A stretch of DNA of 64,000 nucleotides, from assembly GCA_965236175.1 (NCBI GenBank), contig CBDEAT010000001.1, forward strand, positions 1 to 64,000, given 5' to 3'. This document shows, one piece after another, positions 26,309-34,984 of this stretch. Source of the stretch: Fontibacterium universale (GTDB lineage Bacteria; Pseudomonadota; Alphaproteobacteria; Pelagibacterales; Pelagibacteraceae). Position 1 is the stretch's first letter, and every line of letters begins with the position of its first letter. Below the pieces are notes generated by a model. That model was not told the origin of the DNA, searched no databases, and saw only the letters and a program-made list of their open reading frames with translations. Made by a program: the position numbers and the translations under genes.

Positions 26309-28145
26309 TTAATCTAACCTCGTATTTATTCTTGTAATCTTTAAGCAAATTATTGTTCTGACTGTCTTTATACAAAATAAAATTATTACAAACCAAAACA
26401 TCTAAATCTGTTCCCATAAAACAATTAAAGGCATCTATGGCGGAGCAGACAATAGGCTCTCCTCTTACGTTAAAAGATGTATTAACTAAAACTGGATATT
26501 TAGTAATTCTTTCAAATTCTTCTATTAATTTATGAAACATTGGATTTGTTTCTTTATGAACTGTTTGAATCCTAGCTGAATAATCAACGTGAGTTACTGA
26601 TGGAATGCTAGATCTTTTGACATTTAATTTATCTATGCCAAATAAATTCTTTTGTTCATTTGTCATTTGAAGTTGTTTTGATTTTTTAACATCGGCTACC
26701 AATAACATATAAGGACTTTCAGAATTTATCTCAAACCACTCTGAAACTTTCTCAAACAAAACTGCAGGAGCAAACGGACGAAAGCTTTCTCTATATTTAA
26801 CTTTTAAATTCAAATTTTTTTGCATTTTCTCAGATCTAGAGTCTGCAATAATAGATCTGTTGCCTAAAGATCTTGGACCAAATTCCATTCTGCCCTGAAA
26901 CCAACCAACAGCTTTTTCTTCGGCTAATGCTTTGGCTGTGTCTTTTATAATTTGATCTGAAGTTAATTTTTTATAATTAGCTCCACAGCTTTTAAGTTCA
27001 TTTTCTACTTGGTCATCTGTAAATTGGGGCCCTAAATAGGATCCATTCATTGAATCAGTTTTTAAAATTTTACGTTTGTTATCTAATTCTTGATAATAAA
27101 ATGCCTGAGCTGCTCCCAGGGCTCCTCCGGCATCACCTGAGGCTGGTTGAATCCAAATATTTTTAAACAAACCTTCTTTTAAAATTTTACCATTTGCCAC
27201 ACAGTTTAAGGCAACTCCTCCTGCCATACATAAATTTGGTAACTTAAATTCTTTGAATAAAAATCTAGTGATCTTTAAAACGATCTCCTCAGTTGCAGCT
27301 TGAATTGATGCTGCCATATCCATATGAATTTGAGATAAATCATTCTCTGGTTCACGTCTTTTCATATTAAATAATTTTGCAAATTTATTGTTAGTCATTG
27401 TAAGGCCAGTTGCATAATTAAAATAATCCATATTCAGTCTAAAAGAGCCATCTTCTTTAACATCAATTAATTTGTCTAAAATAATATCTTTGAATCTTGG
27501 TTCTCCATACGGAGCGAGTCCCATCACTTTGTATTCTCCGCTGTTAACTTTAAATCCTAAAAAATAAGTAAATGCTGAATACAAAAGACCTAAAGAGTGA
27601 GGAAAGTGTATTTCCTTTAAAATATTAATTTTATTATTTTTTCCTAAAGATACTGTTGTTGTTGCCCACTCACCAACTCCATCTAATGTTAAAATAATAG
27701 CCTCTTCATAAGGACTTGAAAAAAAAGCACTTGCGGCATGACTTAGGTGATGTTCTGAAAAATTTATCTTTTTAATATCGTTAAAATTATTATCTTGTTC
27801 TTTTAATGCATCAAAAAGCATTTTTTTTTGAAATAATTTTTCACTAAGCCACAAGGGCATAGACATAGAAAAAGATCTAAAACCACTTGGGGAAAAACCA
27901 ATATAGGTTTCAAGTAATCTTTCAAATTTTAAAAAAGGTTTCTCATAAAATATTACATGATCAACCTCGTTTAATTTTAAACCAGCTTCTTTTAAAACAT
28001 AGTTAATTGCATTCTTTGGGTAACTCGCATCATGCTTTTTTCTTGTAAATCTTTCCTCCTGCGCTGCTGCAATAATTTCACCGTCCACAATAATAGCTGC
28101 TGCACTATCGTGATAAAATGCTGAAATTCCAAGAACGGAAGTCAC
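26298..28145 (-). CDS. Carbamoyltransferase (NodU/CmcH/SxtI family)
   Basis: The 615-residue protein has the N-terminal Kae1/HypF-like domain with GISAFYHDSAAAII and FSEHHLSHAASAFFSSP (metal- and nucleotide-binding histidines). The C-terminal carbamoyltransferase domain has WFQGRMEFGPRSLGNRSII and FNVRGEPIVCS. It makes a carbamoyl-adenylate from carbamoyl phosphate and moves the carbamoyl group onto a hydroxyl of a sugar or small molecule. It follows the DUF5989 gene by 7 bases and the SxtJ-like gene before that, giving an sxtI-J-K-like set. The acceptor is unknown. The trio alone does not indicate saxitoxin. Confidence 0.92.
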   Translation of the reverse strand: MTSVLGISAFYHDSAAAIIVDGEIIAAAQEERFTRKKHDASYPKNAINYVLKEAGLKLNEVDHVIFYEKPFLKFERLLETYIGFSPSGFRSFSMSMPLWLSEKLFQKKMLFDALKEQDNNFNDIKKINFSEHHLSHAASAFFSSPYEEAIILTLDGVGEWATTTVSLGKNNKINILKEIHFPHSLGLLYSAFTYFLGFKVNSGEYKVMGLAPYGEPRFKDIILDKLIDVKEDGSFRLNMDYFNYATGLTMTNNKFAKLFNMKRREPENDLSQIHMDMAASIQAATEEIVLKITRFLFKEFKLPNLCMAGGVALNCVANGKILKEGLFKNIWIQPASGDAGGALGAAQAFYYQELDNKRKILKTDSMNGSYLGPQFTDDQVENELKSCGANYKKLTSDQIIKDTAKALAEEKAVGWFQGRMEFGPRSLGNRSIIADSRSEKMQKNLNLKVKYRESFRPFAPAVLFEKVSEWFEINSESPYMLLVADVKKSKQLQMTNEQKNLFGIDKLNVKRSSIPSVTHVDYSARIQTVHKETNPMFHKLIEEFERITKYPVLVNTSFNVRGEPIVCSAIDAFNCFMGTDLDVLVCNNFILYKDSQNNNLLKDYKNKYEVRLIKT

Positions 28146-28152
28146 TTAAAAA

Positions 28153-28305
28153 TTAAAATATAGTGTAAATAAATGGAGCAACTGCTGTGCCTTGGCTAAG
28201 CACAATTAACGCTCCAAATAAAACAAGAACGATCAGAATAGGAAGAAGCCAATACTTCTTTCTAACTTTTAAAAAATCCCAAAACTCTTTTAAAAATTCA
28301 ATCAT
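28153..28305 (-). CDS. DUF5989/SxtK-like 50-residue membrane protein
   Basis: This 50-residue open frame begins MIEFLKEFWDFLKVRKKYWL, continues with one membrane helix (about 20-36), and ends SQGTAVAPFIYTIF. The KKYWLLP and QGTAVAPFIYT strings are the hallmark of the small family found next to carbamoyltransferases (DUF5989). The ATG overlaps the upstream SxtJ-like stop by one base (TAATG), and the carbamoyltransferase starts 7 bases after its stop, so coupling is strong. The function is unknown. It may tether the carbamoyltransferase to the membrane. Confidence 0.85.
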   Translation of the reverse strand: MIEFLKEFWDFLKVRKKYWLLPILIVLVLFGALIVLSQGTAVAPFIYTIF

Positions 28306-28694
28306 TAAAATTGTTTCTTCATACTCTGTACTTTATCTTCTCTATTGATCCAATAAGAAGAGGTTCCTCTTTTTAAACCCATAACATCCTTTTTTAATAT
28401 TCTAACAAGTATTCCAATAGGTGTTACCACAAAGAAAAAAACCAAACCCATAACAATTGGAGATATTATTTTTCCAAGTAAAATTCCAAATTGGATCCAC
28501 AATTTATTTAAAAATGTAAATAAATTAGGTCTAATAATAGTTATAATTAAAAATACTAAAGACAAAACAACGGACCAAACTCTAATGGCTCCGCCTGATT
28601 TTAATGGGTAAGCTCCAATAATAAGAAAAAAAATAAAAAATAATATTCCAAAAGTAATGTTGTCTTTATTTTTAATATTAATTGAATTTTTCAT
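28305..28694 (-). CDS. SxtJ-family membrane protein
   Basis: The 129-residue protein has three to four hydrophobic segments and the C-terminal GLKRGTSSYWINREDKVQSM, characteristic of the SxtJ family that accompanies O-carbamoyltransferases. It is the first gene of the set SxtJ-like, DUF5989, carbamoyltransferase, with a one-base stop/start overlap. The biochemical role is unknown. Membrane location and co-conservation suggest it helps deliver or receive the carbamoylated product. Confidence 0.82.
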   Translation of the reverse strand: MKNSINIKNKDNITFGILFFIFFLIIGAYPLKSGGAIRVWSVVLSLVFLIITIIRPNLFTFLNKLWIQFGILLGKIISPIVMGLVFFFVVTPIGILVRILKKDVMGLKRGTSSYWINREDKVQSMKKQF

Positions 28695-28832
28695 AGCTAA
28701 TATTCTAACCTTTTATCTTAAAAGTATTAAAAAATAATCCACAAATGTTAATGTTAAAGATAATTAACTTCAAATAATAACAATTCAATAAAAGAATCTT
28801 GAAGATTAATAAGATTAAATTACAGTGTATTC

Positions 28833-29162
28833 ATGAAGCAAGATTACTCAGTAAAAGACATCTTAAATGCAGTAGATGATATTCTAAAAGTTAAATCTGC
28901 TCAAGAATCAAAGAAAAAAATTGCAAACGAGATTCCCGTAACAGATATCTTAAATGCTGTAGATAATATTTTAAAAGTTAAACCTATTCAAGAATCAGCA
29001 AGAAAAATTATAAATGAAGTTTCTACAAAGAATGAAAGTCCAAAAAAATTAATAAATAATATGGAATCAAAAAAAGAAAATGAAATGAAAAAAAAATATG
29101 ATTTATTAGTGGTAAATAATGCTAAAGATATTTTAATATTAAACCGTATTATTTTTAAATGA
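28833..29162 (+). CDS. Hypothetical protein with an internal 29-residue duplication
   Basis: I do not recognise a family for this 109-residue, highly charged, apparently soluble protein. Residues 9-37 and 38-66 are tandem copies: DILNAVDDILKVKSAQES and DILNAVDNILKVKPIQES, each followed by a K/I-rich stretch. The pattern predicts amphipathic helices or short coiled coils. The stop overlaps the next ATG by 4 bases (ATGA), so it is co-translated with the zinc-ribbon membrane protein and may work with it. A loose resemblance to polar-organising (PopZ-like) helices was considered but cannot be supported. Confidence 0.65.
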   Translation: MKQDYSVKDILNAVDDILKVKSAQESKKKIANEIPVTDILNAVDNILKVKPIQESARKIINEVSTKNESPKKLINNMESKKENEMKKKYDLLVVNNAKDILILNRIIFK

Positions 29163-29617
29163 TTATTGAATGCGCTTGTAAGAAATATAAGTTTGCTGTG
29201 AAAGCTGAAGAAATTGGTATTAATGGTCGAGTAGTCCAGTGTGGAGTTTGCGATGAAAAATGGTTTCAAGAACCAGCAAGCTCTGAAGAATTTAAAGTTT
29301 TAAAAGAAAATCAGATAAAACAAGAAGAGGAAAAAAAAGAAAAATCTAAAAATCAAAAAATAATAAAAGAAAGACCTAGCAAAAATAATGTTCCAATTAA
29401 ATATGAGAATAAAAGTAAAATAAATTATACTAAAATCTTTTTAACTATTCTGATTGTCTCAATAATAGGTATGGCTGTTAGCTTTGAAAACAGAGAATAT
29501 ATACTTAGTAAAAATCCTGAGTTTGCTGATTTCTTTAGTCTTTTAGAAGAATTTGTTGAATATTTAAAAAAATATTATTCAGACATTATAGAAGCATTTA
29601 TACCAAAACCAAAATAA
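29159..29617 (+). CDS. MJ0042-type zinc-ribbon membrane protein
   Basis: This 152-residue protein has an N-terminal zinc ribbon with C5, C7, C28 and C31 (MIIECACKKYKF, VVQCGVCDEKWF), the MJ0042 pattern common in alphaproteobacteria. A charged Lys/Glu linker (about 45-95) precedes one membrane helix at about 99-117 and a C-terminal tail. The function is unknown; such proteins may sense redox state or metals. It is coupled to the repeat protein upstream by an ATGA overlap. Confidence 0.8.
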   Translation: MIIECACKKYKFAVKAEEIGINGRVVQCGVCDEKWFQEPASSEEFKVLKENQIKQEEEKKEKSKNQKIIKERPSKNNVPIKYENKSKINYTKIFLTILIVSIIGMAVSFENREYILSKNPEFADFFSLLEEFVEYLKKYYSDIIEAFIPKPK

Positions 29618-29624
29618 ACACTTT

Positions 29625-29723
29625 ATGAGCTTAATTACCGGTTTAATACTTTTTGTGGTTGGAGTAGTTGGAACTATTCTATTCTTTATATTTTTGTCTT
29701 GGATTGAAAATAATAAAAAATAA
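29625..29723 (+). CDS. Small single-helix membrane ORF (32 aa)
   Basis: This 32-codon frame, MSLITGLILFVVGVVG then TILFFIFLSWIENNKK, encodes one membrane helix with a basic tail. It starts 8 bases after the zinc-ribbon gene on the same strand and ends exactly next to the stop of the convergent 39-residue ORF. There is no strong ribosome site. The evidence is composition and position only. Confidence 0.4.
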   Translation: MSLITGLILFVVGVVGTILFFIFLSWIENNKK

Positions 29724-29843
29724 TTAAGAACAAAGCTTAGAAATTAAAAAATAAAGCTCCATCCCTTTTGTTTGATAAGAATAGGCAACTGCTAAAAGAA
29801 ATAAAGCAAAGCCAACCCATAAAAAAATTGCTGATTTTTTCAT
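29724..29843 (-). CDS. Small membrane protein (39 aa) coupled to the MFS transporter
   Basis: The frame starts MKKSAIFLWVGFALFLLAVA and ends with YFLISKLCS: one membrane helix, 39 residues. The ATG overlaps the MFS gene stop by 4 bases (ATGA at 29843-29840), the same coupling used throughout this window. That supports real translation and a possible small accessory subunit. I recognise no family. Confidence 0.55.
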   Translation of the reverse strand: MKKSAIFLWVGFALFLLAVAYSYQTKGMELYFLISKLCS

Positions 29844-31048
29844 GCCGTTTGTCTTTCTAATCTTGTTATTGTTTTTTCCTCAATTGGATAATTAATAATC
29901 GCACCAAATAATCCAAGTGCAATTGAAATATACCAAACAATATCATAAGAGCCTGTCATATCGTAAACTTTACCCCCTAACCAACCTCCTAAAAAAGCTC
30001 CGACCTGATGAAATAAAAATGCAATTCCATAAAGCATGCTCATATTTTTAACACCAAAAACTGTGGTAATTGTTCCTTGGGTTAGAGGAATTGTTGAAAG
30101 CCATAATACTCCCATTAAAGCTGCAAATACATAAGCTGTTAAATTTGAAACAGGAAATAAAATAAAAATTAAAATAATTACTGCACGAGATGCGTAAATT
30201 GAACTTAAGAGTAAAGGCTTTCTAATTTTAGCTCCTAAAAATCCTGCATAATAAGTTCCAAAAATGTTAAATAGTCCTATTAAAGCTAACACAATAGTTC
30301 CAATTTGTGGTGATAGACCTTTATCAATCAAGAATGCTGGCGCATGAGTCATAATAAAAAGAATATGAAAGCCGCATACAAAGAACCCAAAACACAACAG
30401 CCAGAAACCTTTATGACTAAAGGCCTCTGTTAATATTTCTTTTAGTGACAAATCTTGAGTAGTTGTTTGTTGAATTGGTTTTTCAAACATAGGGACTGCA
30501 AGAGCTAACATTATAAGCGAAAGCACAGATAAAATTCCAAAGGCTAAAGCTGGACCAAAGTTTTGCAATAAAGCTAATGAAGCAGGCAACATTATAAATT
30601 GTCCAAGAGATGCACTCGACATTGCAATTCCAATTGAAACACTTCTTTTTTCCGGTGTTACAGATCTGCTAATTGCTCCAAAGATTGGAAATGTAACTCC
30701 TGATATTCCAATTCCTAAAATTCCTGATGCAATAACAAATCCTGTTTTCGTTGTAATAAATCCCATTAAAAATAAACCTAGAGAATAAAGAATGCTTCCA
30801 ACAAATACGACAACACCAGCGCCAATCTTGTCAGAAATTCTACCAGTAAAAGGTTGCCAAATTCCCCACATTAGATTTTGGAACGCAAGACCCATTGCAA
30901 ACACTTCTCTGCCCCACTGATTTTTTTCGCTAATAGGAATTAAAAAAATTCCAAAGGAGTGTCTAATACCAAATGCAAGTGCAAGTAGAATTGAACCTGC
31001 GATTAACACAAATATTGGCTGCCTAAATTTATCTAACACTTGAAACAT
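29840..31048 (-). CDS. Major facilitator superfamily transporter (OFA/monocarboxylate-like)
   Basis: The 402-residue protein has 12 membrane helices. The N-terminal GIRHSFGIFLIPISEKNQWG and the loop-2/3 signature GRISDKIGAGVVVFVGS resemble the oxalate/formate antiporter and monocarboxylate branch of MFS. The substrate is probably a small carboxylate, which is not provable here. It is divergent from the TSUP gene (45 bases between starts) and followed by a coupled 39-residue membrane ORF. Confidence 0.85.
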   Translation of the reverse strand: MFQVLDKFRQPIFVLIAGSILLALAFGIRHSFGIFLIPISEKNQWGREVFAMGLAFQNLMWGIWQPFTGRISDKIGAGVVVFVGSILYSLGLFLMGFITTKTGFVIASGILGIGISGVTFPIFGAISRSVTPEKRSVSIGIAMSSASLGQFIMLPASLALLQNFGPALAFGILSVLSLIMLALAVPMFEKPIQQTTTQDLSLKEILTEAFSHKGFWLLCFGFFVCGFHILFIMTHAPAFLIDKGLSPQIGTIVLALIGLFNIFGTYYAGFLGAKIRKPLLLSSIYASRAVIILIFILFPVSNLTAYVFAALMGVLWLSTIPLTQGTITTVFGVKNMSMLYGIAFLFHQVGAFLGGWLGGKVYDMTGSYDIVWYISIALGLFGAIINYPIEEKTITRLERQTA

Positions 31049-31093
31049 GCTTATTAACTAATAACATTATTTAGAAAATAATAAATTTATATA

Positions 31094-31936
31094 ATGAGTA
31101 ATAAAGTATTTCGAATTTTATTTGGCCTATTAGTTGTCTCTGCAATAGCAATGTTAGGTTATTATCGTGGGATCGATGTAACTCCTTTTAATAGCGACTT
31201 GTTTTTCTGGGCGCTATTGTTTGGATCGATCGCTGCATTAATTGATGGCAGCTTGGGAATGGCTTATGGAGTAACAGGCACAGCTTTTTTATTAGGTTAT
31301 GGAATTTCTCCTATTAAAGCAGTCGCTTATATTCATATAGCTGAAATTTTTGTTTCAGGATCGTCAGGATTGAATCACTGGAGAATTGGAAATGTTGATA
31401 CCAAATTATTTAAAAAACTTCTTATCCCTGGAATCATTGGTGCTATTCTTGGAGCTTTAATAATTACTAAAATTAAGATTCCTTATTTATCAATCGTAAT
31501 TTCTATTTATTTATTATTTATGGGAATATTTCTAATTGCAAAAGCTTATGCAAAAATCAAATTACAATTTAAACAAAAGTATTCAGTTGTTATTCCTCTT
31601 GCAGTAACAGGTGGATTTGTTGATGGGGCTGGTGGTGGTGGTTGGGGTCCGGTTGTTACAACAAGTTTGTTAGGTGGAAAAATGATGCCCAAAAAAGTTA
31701 TTGGAACTGTCAATGCTTCTGAATTTTTTATTAATTTAGCATCCGCAACTGCCTTTTTATTTTTAGTTAAAGTTACAGATTGGGAAGCATTGGCTGGGCT
31801 TATAATTGGTGGTTTTTTAATAACCCCCTATGCAGCAAAGGCTACTTCAAGAATGAGTGTTAAAATGATTTTAACTGTTGTTGGGTGTCTAATAACTGCT
31901 CTGAGTATAAGAAAACTTTATATATTTTTTTTCTAA
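31094..31936 (+). CDS. TSUP family (TauE/SafE) permease
   Basis: This 280-residue protein with about eight helices has the TSUP internal repeat. ALIDGSLGMAYGVTGTAFLL in the first half corresponds to GGFVDGAGGGGWGPVVTTSL in the second. Family members export sulfite, sulfoacetate or other organosulfur anions, a reasonable fit for a marine bacterium with a reduced-sulfur economy, but the substrate is not determined. Its stop is one base from the end of the NhaD remnant on the other strand. Confidence 0.88.
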   Translation: MSNKVFRILFGLLVVSAIAMLGYYRGIDVTPFNSDLFFWALLFGSIAALIDGSLGMAYGVTGTAFLLGYGISPIKAVAYIHIAEIFVSGSSGLNHWRIGNVDTKLFKKLLIPGIIGAILGALIITKIKIPYLSIVISIYLLFMGIFLIAKAYAKIKLQFKQKYSVVIPLAVTGGFVDGAGGGGWGPVVTTSLLGGKMMPKKVIGTVNASEFFINLASATAFLFLVKVTDWEALAGLIIGGFLITPYAAKATSRMSVKMILTVVGCLITALSIRKLYIFFF

Positions 31937-31937
31937 A

Positions 31938-33187
31938 CTAATTAGGAATATGAATTGGGTGCCATCCCCAAATTAACATAATAGCTACATAAATCCAAGA
32001 ATATAAGCGACTGTTACATGCCATCCCTCTTTTACCCAACGGCCAACAGATTTTGCTTCAGGAAATAAATTTGAAACTGCAACACCAGCTGATGATCCAA
32101 ACCAAATCATAGATCCGCCATATCCAACTGCAATAAGCAAGTACGCCCCAATCATAATTATCTCTGTTTAATTGCAAGTGCAGTTAATGGAATGTTGTCA
32201 AAAACGGCTGATAAAAATCCAAGTCCAAATGTTGAATACCATGAAGCAAGTGGAAGTTTTTCAACTGGCATCATTGAAGCTGTCAGAACTAAACGCAAGT
32301 AAAAATATACTTCCCTTAAATGCTCCAGGAATTACTCGACCAATCAGGAGCTCGAAGAGGAACCATAACAAATAATGCAACCCAAACAGACACTCCAATA
32401 AATGGAAAATAATCAGACAAGGTCATTTAATTTTAATATTAACTAACAATATTAGTAGCGATAGCGGAGGCCAAAATAACAAAAACTACAATAATTACTC
32501 TCGCCCAATCAAGATTATGTTCTAGATTGTAGAACTAACTAATTAATGGATTGGTATGACATGTTGTTGTTTTGCTGCAAAATAACCGGAAACAAATAAA
32601 GCAACTATTGCTGCAATATATGCATGAAATACTTCAATTGGCGGAACGCCAGCTAACCACATCATAGTAGTTGTAGTATCGCCAACAACACTTCCTGATC
32701 CTCCTGCATTAGACGCTGCAACAATTGCTGCAAGATAACCTATATGCACTTTTTTCTGAAAAAGTTTTGATGCGATCGTTGCGCCAATAATAGCTGCTGC
32801 GATATTGTCTAAAAATGAAGATAGAACAAAAATAATTGCCAGTAGATGCAAATGCTCCTTGCCATCCTTTTGGTAATATTGTTGAAACAGCTGTCTGTTA
32901 CATTGCTCTTTTCAAAATGATTAGAAAGTAATGCAAAGCCAACAAGTAAACAGTAAAAGATTAGTTATAATAACCCATTCATGTACTTAAATGGCCTGCA
33001 AAACCATTAATGCCCGGACCGGTTTTAAATCCTGCAAACCCAATTTTATATATAGCTAACAATCGCTAAGACCAATAAGCGCAGTCTTTAAAACGTGATT
33101 ATGAAATAATGCTACAAATAATAAAATAAGAGCGAAAAAATAAAATTCTATAGGAATTCCTAAAAACATATCAAAATACATTAGCAT
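31938..33187 (-). pseudogene. nhaD: Broken NhaD-type Na+/H+ antiporter gene with many frameshifts
   Basis: Successive frames on the minus strand spell the ion-transporter fold in order. From the start: MLMYFDMFLGIPIEFYFFAL, then YKIGFAGFKTGPGINGFAGH, and SSFLDNIAAAIIGATIASKL. Next come AASNAGGSGSVVGDTTTTMM, LSAVFDNIPLTALAIKQ, GGSMIWFGSSAGVAVSNLFP and VGRWVKEGWHVTVAYILGF. No single frame covers more than 102 codons (32851-32543), and I count at least seven frame changes. Conserved residues are intact, so the damage is indels, not missense. It is either a freshly dead gene or a low-quality stretch. A working copy would exchange Na+ for H+ across the inner membrane. Confidence 0.85.
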
Positions 33188-33350
33188 TATTATTTTTAAT
33201 AAAACATTCTTTTTTAGTTTTAAAAATCTAAGTATAAAGAATAAGGGTTAATGTTAAAAATAATACACGCGTAGATTTAAATTAATTATATTAAGATCTC
33301 ATAATTCATTTGTTTACTAAAAATATTTATATAAATTATATTTTAAAATT

Positions 33351-33689
33351 ATGAAATTAATAACAGCAATAGTTAAGCCTGAGCAGGCAGATAATATTAA
33401 AATAAAATTAAATGAAATTGGAATACATGGTTTAACAATGTCTGAAGTAAAAGGTTATGGAAGACAAAAAGGTCATACAGAATTTTATAGAGGCTCAAAA
33501 TATGAAGTTACATTCTTACCAAAAACTAAGCTTGAAATCGCGGTCCCAACTTCTAAGCTAAAGAAAGTTGTTGATACTATCATTAATACAGCGCGAACTG
33601 GAAAAATCGGAGATGGAAAAATATTTGTAACAACACTTCAACAGGTCATAAGAATTCGTACTGGTGAAAAAGGTCCAAAAGCAATCTAG
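33351..33689 (+). CDS. glnK: Nitrogen regulatory protein P-II (GlnK)
   Basis: The 112-residue protein has the PII layout: MKLITAIVKPEQADNIKIKL, then the T-loop GRQKGHTEFYRGSKYEV with the uridylylation Tyr51, and the C-terminal GEKGPKAI. It reports glutamine/2-oxoglutarate/ATP status. It sits directly before amtB (stop and start adjacent), so this is the GlnK form that plugs the ammonium channel. The 160-base upstream region is extremely AT-rich, and no sigma-54 site is evident. Confidence 0.94.
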   Translation: MKLITAIVKPEQADNIKIKLNEIGIHGLTMSEVKGYGRQKGHTEFYRGSKYEVTFLPKTKLEIAVPTSKLKKVVDTIINTARTGKIGDGKIFVTTLQQVIRIRTGEKGPKAI

Positions 33690-34901
33690 ATGACTATAAA
33701 TTTTGGGCATACTGCTTGGATATTAACATCTACTGCTTTAGTTTTGTTTATGACTCTTCCGGGTCTTGCCTTGTTTTATGGTGGTTTGGTTAGATCTAAA
33801 AACACAATTTCTGTTCTAGCTCAATGTTTTCTAATTGCTGCTCTTACCTCTATTATTTGGGTTGTTATTGGTTACAGTTTATCTTTTTCTGGTGAAGGAT
33901 TTTACATTGGTAATCTCGATAAATTCTTACTAAAAAATATTAAAATAACTAGTCTTACTGGCGAAATACCAGAACTTTTATTTGTAATGTTTCAAATGAC
34001 TTTTGCAATTATTACACCAGGATTAATTATTGGTGCGTTTGTTGAAAGAATTAAGTTCTCTGCAGTTTTTATATTTACTCTATTATGGGTAATATTCGTT
34101 TATGTCCCGGTAGCTCATTGGGTTTGGGGCAACGGTTGGCTTGCTAAAAAAGGTGTTTTAGATTTTGCAGGAGGACTTGTTGTTCACACTACAGCAGGAA
34201 TCTCTTCATTAGTTATTGCTTATTTTTTAGGTAGAAGAAAAGGTTTTCCTAAAATAGCCCATCCTCCTCACAGTCCTGTACTTGCAATGATTGGAGCTTC
34301 TATGCTTTGGGTTGGTTGGTTTGGATTTAATGCTGGCTCTGCTTTGGCTGCTAACGGTAATGCTGCAATGGCAATGCTTGTAACTCATTCTTCTGCCGCA
34401 ACAGCTACATTAACTTGGATGTGTATTGACTGGTATAAAAATGGAAAACCAGGATTAATTGGTATTATTACTGGAATGGTTGCAGGACTTGCAACAGTTA
34501 CACCTGCGTCTGGTTATATAGGACCAATGGGCGGGATTATTCTTGGATTGTTATCAGGATTTATTTGTTACTGGTTTGTAGGATTTATAAAATTTAAATT
34601 AAAAATAGACGACTCTTTAGATGTATTTGCAGTCCATGGTGTTGGTGGAATTTTAGGAACTTTATTGGCAGGAATTTTAGCAACTGATACATTTGGTGGT
34701 TTAGGAATAGAAAAGTCTGCTCTTGATCAAACGGTTGTGCAGTTAATAGGAGTTATATCCGTTGCAATTTTTGCTCTAGTTGTAACAATAATTATTGTAA
34801 AAATAATTCAAGCGACTACAGGCTTGAGAGTTAGTTCTCAACAAGAGGAGTTTGATGGACTTGACCTTGGTAGTCACGGAGAAAAAAGTTACAATCTTTA
34901 A
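33690..34901 (+). CDS. amtB: Ammonium transporter AmtB
   Basis: The 403-residue, 11-helix Amt protein starts with MTINFGHTAWILTSTALVLF and GLALFYGGLVRSKN. Channel histidines lie in GGLVVHTTAGISSLV and DVFAVHGVGGILGTLLAG (the twin-His pair). There is no cleavable leader. It takes up ammonium, the main nitrogen source of such oligotrophs. It is co-transcribed with glnK, and a 16-bp hairpin terminator follows. Confidence 0.95.
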   Translation: MTINFGHTAWILTSTALVLFMTLPGLALFYGGLVRSKNTISVLAQCFLIAALTSIIWVVIGYSLSFSGEGFYIGNLDKFLLKNIKITSLTGEIPELLFVMFQMTFAIITPGLIIGAFVERIKFSAVFIFTLLWVIFVYVPVAHWVWGNGWLAKKGVLDFAGGLVVHTTAGISSLVIAYFLGRRKGFPKIAHPPHSPVLAMIGASMLWVGWFGFNAGSALAANGNAAMAMLVTHSSAATATLTWMCIDWYKNGKPGLIGIITGMVAGLATVTPASGYIGPMGGIILGLLSGFICYWFVGFIKFKLKIDDSLDVFAVHGVGGILGTLLAGILATDTFGGLGIEKSALDQTVVQLIGVISVAIFALVVTIIIVKIIQATTGLRVSSQQEEFDGLDLGSHGEKSYNL

Positions 34902-34941
34902 TCTAAGACTTTTTTATTTTTTATTTTTTTAAGGGAGAGAA

Positions 34942-34980
34942 TTTTAAAGTGCTAACTTTTAGTTAGCACTTTAAAAAAAA
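34942..34980. terminator. Bidirectional terminator after amtB
   Basis: A perfect 16-bp inverted repeat, TTTTAAAGTGCTAACT and AGTTAGCACTTTAAAA with a TTT loop (34942-34976), lies between the convergent amtB and small secreted protein genes. It is flanked by A and T runs, so it can stop transcripts from both sides. Confidence 0.9.
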
Positions 34981-34984
34981 ATGC

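Noticed and set aside
26298..28694. Saxitoxin biosynthesis cluster
   Set aside because: Only the carbamoyltransferase/SxtJ/DUF5989 trio is present; no polyketide-like SxtA, amidinotransferase or tailoring oxygenases lie nearby.
33188..33350. Sigma-54 promoter for glnK-amtB
   Set aside because: No GG-N10-GC element was found; the region is nearly pure A/T and too ambiguous to call a promoter.
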